Assembly: GCF_042664895.1 (NCBI RefSeq)
Contig: NZ_JBHTBQ010000012.1
Location: forward strand, 178,483-242,482
Reading direction: 5' to 3'
Length of the DNA: 64,000 nucleotides
From: Iodobacter arcticus
GTDB lineage: Bacteria; Pseudomonadota; Gammaproteobacteria; Burkholderiales; Chitinibacteraceae
Part shown: piece after piece, positions 52,788 to 60,745 of the stretch
Layout: each line of letters begins with the position of its first letter
Position numbering within the stretch: the first letter of the stretch is position 1
Translations under genes and position numbers: made by a program
The notes under the pieces: model-generated
The model's database searches: none
Told to the model about the DNA's origin: nothing
What the model saw: the letters and a program-made list of their open reading frames with translations, nothing else

Positions 52788-53061
52788 TAACCAAAGTCAA
52801 AAGACCTTTTATTAGAGCCTTCGGCACGTTGATTTTGGAGCGGTAGCCACCGCGGGGCCTTCCTTTCTTGCTTCGCCAAGAAACGAAGCCAAAGAAGGCG
52901 ACCCCACGAAACACGAAGGCCCCTGCGCTGCGGACAATCGAGTCGGCGGCGGGCGAGACTCGCTCGTGCCTCGCTGCCTCTGGCCGAAACCCCGCCCCGC
53001 TTGTTCCTCGCTCCGGCGTGTTTCAAGGGGACTTTAAAGCCCTATGCAGAGAGCGTAGTCA
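52788..53061. repeat. About 240-bp interspersed repeat, copy 2 (reverse)
   Basis: Reverse-orientation copy of 28372-28606 with longer ends: begins AACCAAAGTCAAAAGACC and ends GAGAGCGTAGTCATTAC, features shared with 58747-59023. The 52685-53251 gap also has a fragment of the GGGCGGGT repeat (52762-52790) and a full copy at 53107. Nothing between is a credible gene. Confidence 0.8.
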
Positions 53062-53106
53062 TTACGTTTTTCGCTGTCTGCTAATGAAAAAGCAATTTGG
53101 TTAGCA

Positions 53107-53172
53107 CGTATGGGTTAAACCCGCCGAGTTCATCATTTCGCGCCAAAGTCTGGCGGGTTTAATCCGCCCAAC
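53107..53172. repeat. GGGCGGGT-type palindrome before arsJ
   Basis: CGTATGGGTTAAACCCGCC and GGCGGGTTTAATCCGCCCA form arms around a loop with CATCATTTCGCGCCAAAGTC. The loop is the type seen at 12021 and 58635. A hairpin here could reduce transcription into arsJ from arsC-GAPDH. Confidence 0.7.
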
Positions 53173-53251
53173 AAAAGATGCAACACATACCATTGTATTT
53201 AACTTGACACCTATAGGCACAAGCGTGCCCACCCTACACTTTGGACGACCC

Positions 53252-54448
53252 ATGCTCTCCCCGCAAATCCGCCAATATCTGATCATCACCGGTAATTACT
53301 GGGCCTTTACCCTCACCGATGGGGCGCTGCGGATGTTGGTGGTTTTGCATTTTCATCAGCTTGGCTTTTCGCCGCTAAGCTTGGCTATGCTGTTTTTGTT
53401 TTACGAAATTTTTGGTGTGATCACCAATCTTGTCGGGGGCTGGTTGGGCGCGCGCATTGGCTTAAATAAAACCATGAATATCGGCCTTGGCCTGCAAGTG
53501 ATTGCCCTCTTGGCACTCACCGTGCCCACGGCCATGCTCACCGTGCCTTGGGTGATGGCGGCGCAAGCCCTATCTGGGATCGCCAAAGATTTAAATAAAA
53601 TGAGCGCCAAAAGCAGTATTAAAACGCTGGTGCCCGCAGGGGCAGAAGGCAGGCTTTATCAATGGGTGGCCCTGTTAACCGGCTCTAAAAATGCACTCAA
53701 AGGCGTGGGATTTTTTCTAGGCGGGGTCTTGCTCACCCTACTGGGCTTTAGCGGCGCGGTGCTACTGATGGCAAGCTTATTACTCTTGGTATGGCTAGCT
53801 AGCGTGATCACGCTTAAAGAAGACTTGGGCAGGGCCAAGAATAAGCCCAAGTTCAGCGAAATCTTTTCTAAGAGTAGGTCGGTGAATGTTTTATCCGCAG
53901 CGCGGTTATTTTTATTTGGCGCACGCGATGTATGGTTTGTGGTGGCACTGCCGGTGTTTTTATCACAAACGCTAGGCTGGAGTCCCCATGATGTCGGCTC
54001 ATTCTTTGCCGCATGGGTGATAGCCTATGGCGTGGTGCAATCTTTTGCGCCCTATCTAACCGGTAAAAAAGCGGAACAAGTGCCCGATGGGAAAAGCGCT
54101 TTTATCTGGGCTTTACCGCTAGCCCTTGTACCCGCTGGCATCGCAATAGCCATGAACTACAGGCAAAACTTGCAGGCTATTATTATTGGCGGCTTATTCC
54201 TATTTGGCGTTTTATTTGCCATTAATTCATCGCTGCATAGCTATTTAATTGTCAGCTACGCCAAAGACGACGGCGCGTCGCTCGATGTCGGCTTTTACTA
54301 TATGAGTAATGCCATGGGGCGCTTACTCGGTACGGTATTATCTGGCTGGGTGTTTCAAAGCGCGGGATTCGCCGCTTGCCTGTGGATTTCAGCGGTGTTT
54401 ATCGCTTTAGCAGCTGTGATTTCTACGGCTTTACCACGACATAATTAA
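53252..54448 (+). CDS. arsJ: Organoarsenical efflux transporter ArsJ
   Basis: A 398-residue major-facilitator protein with about 12 membrane segments. NYWAFTLTDGALRMLVVLHF and GGWLGARIGLNKTMN near the start are typical of ArsJ. It exports 1-arseno-3-phosphoglycerate, which decays to arsenate outside. The ATG at 53252 is preferred over an in-frame extension that lies in repeat-flanking sequence. It is preceded by 567 bp of repeats after GAPDH, so it may be uncoupled from the arsC operon. Confidence 0.92.
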   Translation: MLSPQIRQYLIITGNYWAFTLTDGALRMLVVLHFHQLGFSPLSLAMLFLFYEIFGVITNLVGGWLGARIGLNKTMNIGLGLQVIALLALTVPTAMLTVPWVMAAQALSGIAKDLNKMSAKSSIKTLVPAGAEGRLYQWVALLTGSKNALKGVGFFLGGVLLTLLGFSGAVLLMASLLLLVWLASVITLKEDLGRAKNKPKFSEIFSKSRSVNVLSAARLFLFGARDVWFVVALPVFLSQTLGWSPHDVGSFFAAWVIAYGVVQSFAPYLTGKKAEQVPDGKSAFIWALPLALVPAGIAIAMNYRQNLQAIIIGGLFLFGVLFAINSSLHSYLIVSYAKDDGASLDVGFYYMSNAMGRLLGTVLSGWVFQSAGFAACLWISAVFIALAAVISTALPRHN

Positions 54449-54541
54449 AATGTAAGCACGGTCTTAGAACAGTATAATTATATGTAATCTATTTTTATAC
54501 TGGATTCCTCTTACGCCAGAATCACCCAGCGTGGCATGCCA

Positions 54542-55333
54542 TCAATGGCGAAACACCCTTTCCGGATGGGTATAAATAGTGAAGCGCTGCTCACGAACAA
54601 AGCCTAGCAGAGTGATATTGGCCAACCTTGCCTGCGCGATAGCCAGATGGCTGGGGGCGGAGATTGCGGCGATGATAGGTATTTGGGCGCGAGCAGCTTT
54701 TTGGATCAGATCGTAAGAGAGGCGTGAAGACATCAGGAGCACGCCATCCGGCCTTTGCCGCTGGCTGGCTAAATGGCCGATCAGCTTATCGAGTGCATTG
54801 TGGCGGCCCAAGTCTTCAAATACCGTTAACTGCCCTGCCGCCCACCAACCCGCAGCATGCACGCCGCCTGTTTGCTGGTGCATGGTTTGCAGCTGACTTA
54901 AGGCTTGCATGCCTGCCAAAATAGCCTGCGGCTCAATTTGAAAATCTGATACAAACGGCGGTGGTGCGCGCATCACCTCGGCAAGCTGCTCGCTTCCGCA
55001 CAGACCGCATGCAGTGCGGCTTTGCAGATTACGGCGACGGCTGCGCAGCTTGGCGGCAAATTCATTGGGGATTTGCAAGTGCGCCTCATAGCCATCGTGG
55101 CTGGCTCTGATTTCAACGGCCAGTATTTGGTAATAGGCATCCACTATGCCCTCGCTCAGGCTAAAGCCAATTGCCAGTTGTTCCAGATGAAGCGGGCTAC
55201 ACAGCATTACCAAATAGGCCACGCCGTTGTAGACCAAGAGCAGCGGCACTTCTTCCGCCACCTGCTGCTCCAGCACTTGTAAGCCATCATCGACATAAAA
55301 ATGCGCTATTACGGTTTGAATGCCCTCGCTCAT
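54542..55333 (-). CDS. fdhD: Formate dehydrogenase accessory sulfurtransferase FdhD
   Basis: A 263-residue FdhD. The twin cysteine motif CGLCGS (ACGLCGSEQL) that carries the sulfur is present in the middle, and GGVHAAGWW and LGRHNALDKLIG are FdhD signatures. It moves sulfur from IscS to the molybdenum cofactor of formate dehydrogenase-like enzymes. Its ATG overlaps the stop of the large oxidoreductase gene by 4 bp (ATGA), so the pair is coupled and FdhD probably serves that enzyme. Confidence 0.94.
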   Translation of the reverse strand: MSEGIQTVIAHFYVDDGLQVLEQQVAEEVPLLLVYNGVAYLVMLCSPLHLEQLAIGFSLSEGIVDAYYQILAVEIRASHDGYEAHLQIPNEFAAKLRSRRRNLQSRTACGLCGSEQLAEVMRAPPPFVSDFQIEPQAILAGMQALSQLQTMHQQTGGVHAAGWWAAGQLTVFEDLGRHNALDKLIGHLASQRQRPDGVLLMSSRLSYDLIQKAARAQIPIIAAISAPSHLAIAQARLANITLLGFVREQRFTIYTHPERVFRH

Positions 55334-57552
55334 GCTTGCAGATACACCACTAAGGCTTTGCTGGCCGGCGTCATTGCCCCAACAGCGTAGTAATCCAAGG
55401 GCACCAGCGGATTGGTTTCTGGAAAATAAGCGGCCATGCAGCCCCTTGGAATATCAAAAGGCTGCAGGCGGAAGTCATTCACCTGCCGCTCGCGATCAAA
55501 CCACACTGAAATAATATTTACGTATTGATCAGCTTGTAAACCCTGCTCGGCCATATCTTCGGCATTGATAAACAATACTTTTCGCTCATTTTGAATGCCA
55601 CGATAGCGATCATTTCTGCGGTAAACCGTGGTGTTGTACTGATCGTGGCTGCGAATCGTGGTGAGTGTCAGTAGAGGATGCGTGGTCAAGCCTTGCAGCT
55701 GTTCACGAATAGATACTTGCAAGGCATGCACTTTAAAACGCGCCTTGCCCACCACCCAACGCCGCTCCCTTGCTGTATTACCCAGATAAAAACCACCGGG
55801 CACGCGTACCCGCTGATTAAAGTCGGCAAAGTCTGGGATCGCTACGGCAATTAAATCGCGGATCAAATCGTAATCCTGAATCAAGGCCATAAAATCTACG
55901 GAGCTATCGACCAGCGTGGCGGCCGCCATACGCGCCACAATTTCTGGCTCGGACAATAAATGCGGGGACGCTGGCGTTTTAATACCGTGAGTTAGATGCA
56001 CCATACTCATCGAATCTTCAACAGAAATGCTTTGCGGCTGCTCATTTTGCAGATCGATTTCTGTGCGCCCAAGGCAGGGCAAAATCAGCGCATCCAGCCC
56101 CGGCACAAGGTGCGAACGATTAAGCGTGGTGGTGATATGTACCGTTAGGTTTTGCTTACGCAAAGCGGCGTGGGTGCGCTCGGTGTCTGGCGTGGCGGCC
56201 GCAAAGTTACCGCCCATGGCGATAAACACCTTGCCAGCACCTGACTCCATCGCGGCAATGCTTTCCACCACATTGCGCCCCTGTTGGGATGGTGGTGTAA
56301 AACCACAGGCCTTACCTAGCTGCTGCAAAAAGACCGCGCTGGGGCGCTCATTAATCCCCATGGTGCGATCGCCCTGCACATTGGAATGCCCGCGCACTGG
56401 GCAAACACCTGCGCCGGGCTTGCCGATATTGCCCTTCACCAACAGCACATTGCAGAGCATTTGGATGGTCGCCACCGCATGCTGATGCTGGGTAATACCC
56501 ATGCCCCAGGTAATAATCGTAGCTTTGCTCTGGATATACACATCCCCAAGCTGCTTTAATTCGGTCAGCGTTAAGCCGCTATGGCTGACCAGATCTTCCC
56601 AAGAAGTGGCGGCAATATCGGCCACCAGCTCGGTAAAGCCTTCAGTATGCTCAGCAATAAAAGCCTGATCCGCGGCTCCTGCCTCCAAGACCGATTTAAG
56701 CAGCGCTTTAGCAATCGCCAGATCACCACCCAGCTGTGGCTGCACATAGAGCGAGGCAATGGGTGAAGCGGAGTTAGACAGCATTTGCAGCGGGTTTTGC
56801 GGGTCTTGAAACAAGACTAAGCCGCGCTCTTTTAGCGGATTAATCACTACAATCTGGCAGCCCCGTTGCGCCGCTTCATGCAAAGTGCCCAGCATGCGCG
56901 GATGATTAGTGCCGGGGTTTTGCCCAAAAATAAAAATCGCCTCGGCGTGATCAAAGTCTTCCAGCGTCACCGTGCCCTTGCCCACGCCAATGCTGGCATT
57001 GAGCGCAAAGCCGCTGGGCTCGTGACACATATTCGAGCAATCGGGCATATTATTCGTGCCATAGAGGCGCACAAATAACTGATATAAAAACGCCGTTTCA
57101 TTACCAGTACGCCCCGAGGTATAAAAATGCGCCTCGTCTGGCTTTATCTCTTTCAAATGCCTTGCAATTAGTTGAAACGCATCATCCCAGCTAATCGGCA
57201 AATAACGATCACTGACCGCATCAAAGCGCATTGGTGCGGTTAGCCTGCCCTGCTGCTCCAGCGAATAATCATCCCATTGTTGCAAATCACTGACGCTATA
57301 CTCTGCAAAAAAATCAGCCTCAACTCGCTTGGATGTAATCTCGTGGCCAATCGCCTTTGCACCGTTTTCACAGAATTGCACTCGGGTATTAGGCTTATCC
57401 GGCCAAGCACAACCAGGGCAATCAAAGCCATCGGGCTGATTAGCATTGGCTAACGCAATCACAGATTTGCCCGCATGACTTGGCTCAATGGTGGCAAGCG
57501 TTGCTTTTAGTGCACCCCAGCCACCCGCTGGCGATGGTTTTTTCTGCGACAT
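55330..57552 (-). CDS. FdhF/YdeP-family molybdopterin oxidoreductase
   Basis: A 740-residue molybdopterin oxidoreductase. DGFDCPGCAWPD is the N-terminal cluster-type cysteine pair. The Mo-ligand segment is likely DCSNMCHEPSG, and ITWGMGITQHQHA and GNIGKPGAGVCPVRGHSNVQG (in part) are the usual bis-MGD binding motifs. E. coli YdeP (about 759 residues) is the reference; some of these are acid-resistance linked, but their physiological substrate is not established. The ATG at 57552 is preferred over a 28-codon extension. No electron-transfer subunit gene is nearby. fdhD follows with a 4-bp overlap. Confidence 0.9.
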   Translation of the reverse strand: MSQKKPSPAGGWGALKATLATIEPSHAGKSVIALANANQPDGFDCPGCAWPDKPNTRVQFCENGAKAIGHEITSKRVEADFFAEYSVSDLQQWDDYSLEQQGRLTAPMRFDAVSDRYLPISWDDAFQLIARHLKEIKPDEAHFYTSGRTGNETAFLYQLFVRLYGTNNMPDCSNMCHEPSGFALNASIGVGKGTVTLEDFDHAEAIFIFGQNPGTNHPRMLGTLHEAAQRGCQIVVINPLKERGLVLFQDPQNPLQMLSNSASPIASLYVQPQLGGDLAIAKALLKSVLEAGAADQAFIAEHTEGFTELVADIAATSWEDLVSHSGLTLTELKQLGDVYIQSKATIITWGMGITQHQHAVATIQMLCNVLLVKGNIGKPGAGVCPVRGHSNVQGDRTMGINERPSAVFLQQLGKACGFTPPSQQGRNVVESIAAMESGAGKVFIAMGGNFAAATPDTERTHAALRKQNLTVHITTTLNRSHLVPGLDALILPCLGRTEIDLQNEQPQSISVEDSMSMVHLTHGIKTPASPHLLSEPEIVARMAAATLVDSSVDFMALIQDYDLIRDLIAVAIPDFADFNQRVRVPGGFYLGNTARERRWVVGKARFKVHALQVSIREQLQGLTTHPLLTLTTIRSHDQYNTTVYRRNDRYRGIQNERKVLFINAEDMAEQGLQADQYVNIISVWFDRERQVNDFRLQPFDIPRGCMAAYFPETNPLVPLDYYAVGAMTPASKALVVYLQA

Positions 57553-57852
57553 TCTGGCTTTCCTAAGCTCAATTGCATATTGAGAGCGAGCGCTCCGATC
57601 AGAATAGCGTTGTCTAGCAGCCAATCCCGCGCTCAATCTTACTTAGGCCTGATATTTCAATCCAGTAATCTTTCAGCCAATATTCACGTAAGTATCTTTC
57701 CGTCAGATCCCCGCTCCGCCCTCAAACTTAAAACCAGCGATTGACTGCTGCCTAAAGGAAGCCAAGCCATCTTGAGACAAACAACATAAACCCCACAAGC
57801 ACCGTGTATTAGAATAGCGCCCATAAAAATAATTCTTAATCAGGGTATTAAA
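57553..57852. other. Divergent intergenic region with no gene
   Basis: Three hundred bases between the YdeP-like gene and the PepSY gene. I see no repeat family or credible ORF; it must hold two divergent promoters. An AATTCTTAATCAG stretch near 57830 is only weakly Fur-box-like. Confidence 0.5.
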
Positions 57853-58584
57853 ATGAGTTTGGCAGCAACCTTCTTTCGTTGGCATCGTTGGATCGGCTAT
57901 CTAGTGGCATTTCAGGTTTTGGCATGGATACTCGGTGGGCTGCTGTTTGCTTGGCTGCCTTTTCAGGATTGGATTAAATGCGGCGAAGTGATGGAAAAAC
58001 CACGCCAGCCACTACCTGCCAATTGGGCAACGCAAATCGGCCCCATGCCAACAGATAAAGGCGCTTTGCTCGGTGTGCAAAGCATTGCCACAGCCACTGG
58101 CCCGGCACTCAAGCTGCGTTTTGAAAAAGAAGAGCTACTCTTTAGCATGGCAGGAGGTGCAGTCTTGGCTGCCAACATCGGCAACATCCGTCAGTTTGCC
58201 CACAGCATCTATAAAGGCGAAGGCAAATTAGCTGAAGTAATCAAAATCAAAGAAGCCCCCCGCCGCCTTGGCATGGTGCATGAGTTTTCTGCCCGCCAGA
58301 ATGTATGGGTGGCGCGATTTGATGATGCGCTGCAAAGCCGATTTTATTTTGATGGCCAGAGCGGCGAGCTATTAGCAGCCCGTAATGAAGCATGGGTGAT
58401 TTACGACTTTTTCTGGCGCTTGCACGTCATGGATTACAGTGAAGGCGAGGATTTTAACAACAGCCTATTACGCGGCACCTCCATCGTCGCCATGGGACTA
58501 ACCCTCACCGGCTTTGCACTCAGCTTTTTTGCGATCAGGCGGAGTTGGCGAAGGAGGACTAAGGTAGTAAAACCCAAGTCTTGA
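57853..58584 (+). CDS. PepSY-domain membrane protein
   Basis: A 243-residue protein with one N-terminal (residues about 15-37) and one C-terminal (about 212-232) membrane segment flanking a periplasmic PepSY-like region. FFRWHRWIGYLVAFQVLAWI has the histidine often found at the start of PepSY_TM proteins. Such proteins are linked to iron or flavin reduction and to TonB-dependent uptake; the role here is unknown. It lies upstream of repeats and the small Fur-box ORF, in a region with a TonB receptor, which hints at iron metabolism. Confidence 0.8.
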   Translation: MSLAATFFRWHRWIGYLVAFQVLAWILGGLLFAWLPFQDWIKCGEVMEKPRQPLPANWATQIGPMPTDKGALLGVQSIATATGPALKLRFEKEELLFSMAGGAVLAANIGNIRQFAHSIYKGEGKLAEVIKIKEAPRRLGMVHEFSARQNVWVARFDDALQSRFYFDGQSGELLAARNEAWVIYDFFWRLHVMDYSEGEDFNNSLLRGTSIVAMGLTLTGFALSFFAIRRSWRRRTKVVKPKS

Positions 58585-58634
58585 ACCACACAGGGCACGG
58601 AGAACACAGAGGCTCACGAAAAAAATAGGTCTCA

Positions 58635-58705
58635 CGTAGGGCGGGTGAAACCCGCCGCTTTCCGTAGCATTTCCTACCAAGGTCTGGCGGGTTTCACCCC
58701 ATGTA
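58635..58705. repeat. GGGCGGGT-type palindrome after the PepSY gene
   Basis: GTAGGGCGGGTGAAACCCGCC and GGCGGGTTTCACCCC around a loop like that at 12021. The right arm is incomplete. A part CCACGGAG-type repeat lies just before it (about 58572-58625). Confidence 0.7.
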
Positions 58706-58746
58706 CGCTAAGCAATTTGGTTTTTAGTAGCAAACAAAGAAAAATG

Positions 58747-59023
58747 ATGATGACTACGCTCTCGGTACGGGGCTTAAATCTCCCCTTGAAACACGCAAGC
58801 TCCGAACAAGCGGGGCGGGGGATCGCTTGGGAGCGAGGTACGAGCCAATCCCGCCCGCCGCCGACTCGATTGTCCGCAGCGAAGGGGTCTTCGTGTTTCG
58901 TGGGGCGGCCTTCTTTGCGTACTATGATTTCTGGCCGTTCAAGAAAGTGAGTCCCTCGCGGGGGAATCCCGCACCAAAATCAACGTGCCGAAGGCACTAA
59001 AAAGGTCTTTTTGACTTTAGTTA
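58747..59023. repeat. About 240-bp interspersed repeat, copy 3
   Basis: Starts TGATGACTACGCTCTCGG and ends AAGGTCTTTTTGACTTTAG. It is in the same orientation as copy 1 and has the longer ends of copy 2. The GTACTATGATTTCTGGCC stretch replaces the usual TTACTTTCTTGGCG-type segment, so it has diverged. Together with the hairpin it fills the 58585-59062 gap. Confidence 0.78.
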
Positions 59024-59062
59024 TTCAACATCGCTCGTGGGGCTCACTCGCCCCACAACGCA

Positions 59063-59266
59063 TCAGGCCTGATGAACACCCGGCTGATCATCCCTCAAAC
59101 GAAAACAGGCCCGCTCGAATAAATCTTGTATATCTGGCTCTAGCTCACAGGCATCGGACAATCGCTCCAACAGATTAGCTGCTTGCTGCGCGGCATGATG
59201 GCAGCCCGTTTCATGATGCTTCAGCAAAAGGCTTAAAGCGCCAATGCATAAATCTCCATTGCCCAT
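59063..59266 (-). CDS. Small His/Cys-bearing protein under a Fur box
   Basis: A 67-residue protein without a recognised domain; it has HHETGCHH (four His and one Cys within 8 residues) and further Cys residues at DACEL and RACFR. The ATG at 59266 has a GCAGGA close upstream. A near-perfect Fur box lies 52 bp before the start codon, so it is probably iron-repressed. No other gene shares the strand and promoter except possibly none downstream. It may be an iron-starvation small protein, a metal chaperone or a regulator; I cannot name it. Confidence 0.6.
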   Translation of the reverse strand: MGNGDLCIGALSLLLKHHETGCHHAAQQAANLLERLSDACELEPDIQDLFERACFRLRDDQPGVHQA

Positions 59267-59317
59267 TTCCTGCCCTCACAAGCTTGATGAAAGAATGATT
59301 CTTCAGTGTAATATAAT

Positions 59318-59332
59318 TGATATTAATTATCA
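59318..59332. promoter_or_regulatory. Candidate Fur box
   Basis: TGATATTAATTATCA matches the 7-1-7 Fur consensus (TGATAAT-N-ATTATCA) at 13 of 14 defined bases. It is upstream of the 67-residue ORF on the minus strand and downstream of chrA, so it controls the small ORF. Dense AT sequence around it fits a promoter. Confidence 0.75.
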
Positions 59333-59354
59333 TTTATATTTTTCACCTTATGCC

Positions 59355-60743
59355 TTATATGAAGGATCCCATCTTCAAAGCCAGCCCCAGCAAGGCACAT
59401 GCCGCAATCACATGAATGACATTGCGCTTAAACCGAAATAAAGCCACCGCAGCAGCCAAGGCGATCAGCGCCGATATCCAATCAAACGTGCCAGCAAACC
59501 CCGTAGGCCACAGCACGTGATAGCCGAAAAACAGCGCCAGATTTAAAATCACCCCAACAACCGCGGCAGTAATAGCGGTGAGTGGCGCGGTGAATTTCAA
59601 ATCGTTATGCGTCGATTCCACCATAGGGCCACCGGCCAGAATAAAAATAAATGAAGGCAAAAAAGTAAACCATGTGACCAAAGTGGCCGCAGCCGCTCCT
59701 GCCCAAAACAGGCTATCCAGCCCGAATAATTCCTTGCTATAGCCTCCAATAAAGCCCACAAAGGCCACCACCATAATCAAGGGGCCAGGTGTGGTTTCAC
59801 CCAGCGCCAAGCCATCGATCATTTGCACCGGCATCAGCCAGCCATAATGATCCACCGCGCCCTGATACACATAGGGCAGTACCGCGTACGCTCCACCAAA
59901 GGTCAGCAAGGCTGCCTTGCTAAAGAACCAGGCCATTTGCGTAAAGGTATGCTCCCAACCGTAGCTTGCCAGTAACAGCCCCATAGGAATCAGCCAGAGC
60001 AGCAAGCCTACAATGGCGATTTTAATCAAGCCAGCCCAACGAAAACGCGCATGCTCTGGCGTTGGCGTGTCGTCATCAATCAGCGCAGGGCCAAAAGAGA
60101 GATCGGCCTTACCGTGGCCACCACCCGCTCTAAATTGCTCCGGAGCAATGCGCCCGCCGATATAGCCAACTAAAGCTGCCACCGCCACAATCACAGGAAA
60201 AGGTAGTTTTAAAGCAAAAATAGCGACAAAAGATGCGGTGGCAATCGCCCATAGCGTATTGTTTTTGAGTGCACGAGATCCGATGCGATGCGCGGCTTGC
60301 AGCACAATCGCCGTGACCGCAGGCTTAATCCCGTAAAACAATCCAGCCACCAGAGGTAGATTGCCAAAGGCGATATACACCCAAGAAAGCCCAATTAAAA
60401 TAAATAAAGAGGGCAAGACAAACAACACACCTGCCGCGATGCCACCACGGGTTTTGTGCATTAGCCAGCCGATATACGTTGCTAATTGCTGAGCCTCGGG
60501 GCCGGGCAACACCATGCAGTAATTCAGCGCATGCAGAAATCGCCGCTCAGAAATCCAGCGCCGCCGCTCTACCAACTCTTGGTGCATGATAGAAATCTGC
60601 CCCGCAGGCCCGCCAAAGCTAATCAAACCCAGCTTGAACCAAAATAAAAAAGCCTGCCAAAAGCTCACTGGTAGCGGTGCAGATTGGGGCGTTTCAAGCG
60701 GGGGCATAAGATCCTCTGGGGATTGGGATTGGATAGGCGACAT
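59355..60743 (-). CDS. chrA: Chromate efflux transporter ChrA
   Basis: A 462-residue CHR-family transporter with two homologous halves of about six helices. ISFGGPAGQISI and NYCMVLPGPEAQQL mark the first half; TFGGAYAVLPYV and LGETTPGPLIM the second. It exports chromate. It starts 2 bp after the TonB-dependent receptor stop, an unusual pairing, so the two are co-transcribed. N-terminal residues before PVSFWQAFLFW are proline-rich and may be non-essential. Confidence 0.93.
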   Translation of the reverse strand: MSPIQSQSPEDLMPPLETPQSAPLPVSFWQAFLFWFKLGLISFGGPAGQISIMHQELVERRRWISERRFLHALNYCMVLPGPEAQQLATYIGWLMHKTRGGIAAGVLFVLPSLFILIGLSWVYIAFGNLPLVAGLFYGIKPAVTAIVLQAAHRIGSRALKNNTLWAIATASFVAIFALKLPFPVIVAVAALVGYIGGRIAPEQFRAGGGHGKADLSFGPALIDDDTPTPEHARFRWAGLIKIAIVGLLLWLIPMGLLLASYGWEHTFTQMAWFFSKAALLTFGGAYAVLPYVYQGAVDHYGWLMPVQMIDGLALGETTPGPLIMVVAFVGFIGGYSKELFGLDSLFWAGAAAATLVTWFTFLPSFIFILAGGPMVESTHNDLKFTAPLTAITAAVVGVILNLALFFGYHVLWPTGFAGTFDWISALIALAAAVALFRFKRNVIHVIAACALLGLALKMGSFI

Positions 60744-60745
60744 TC

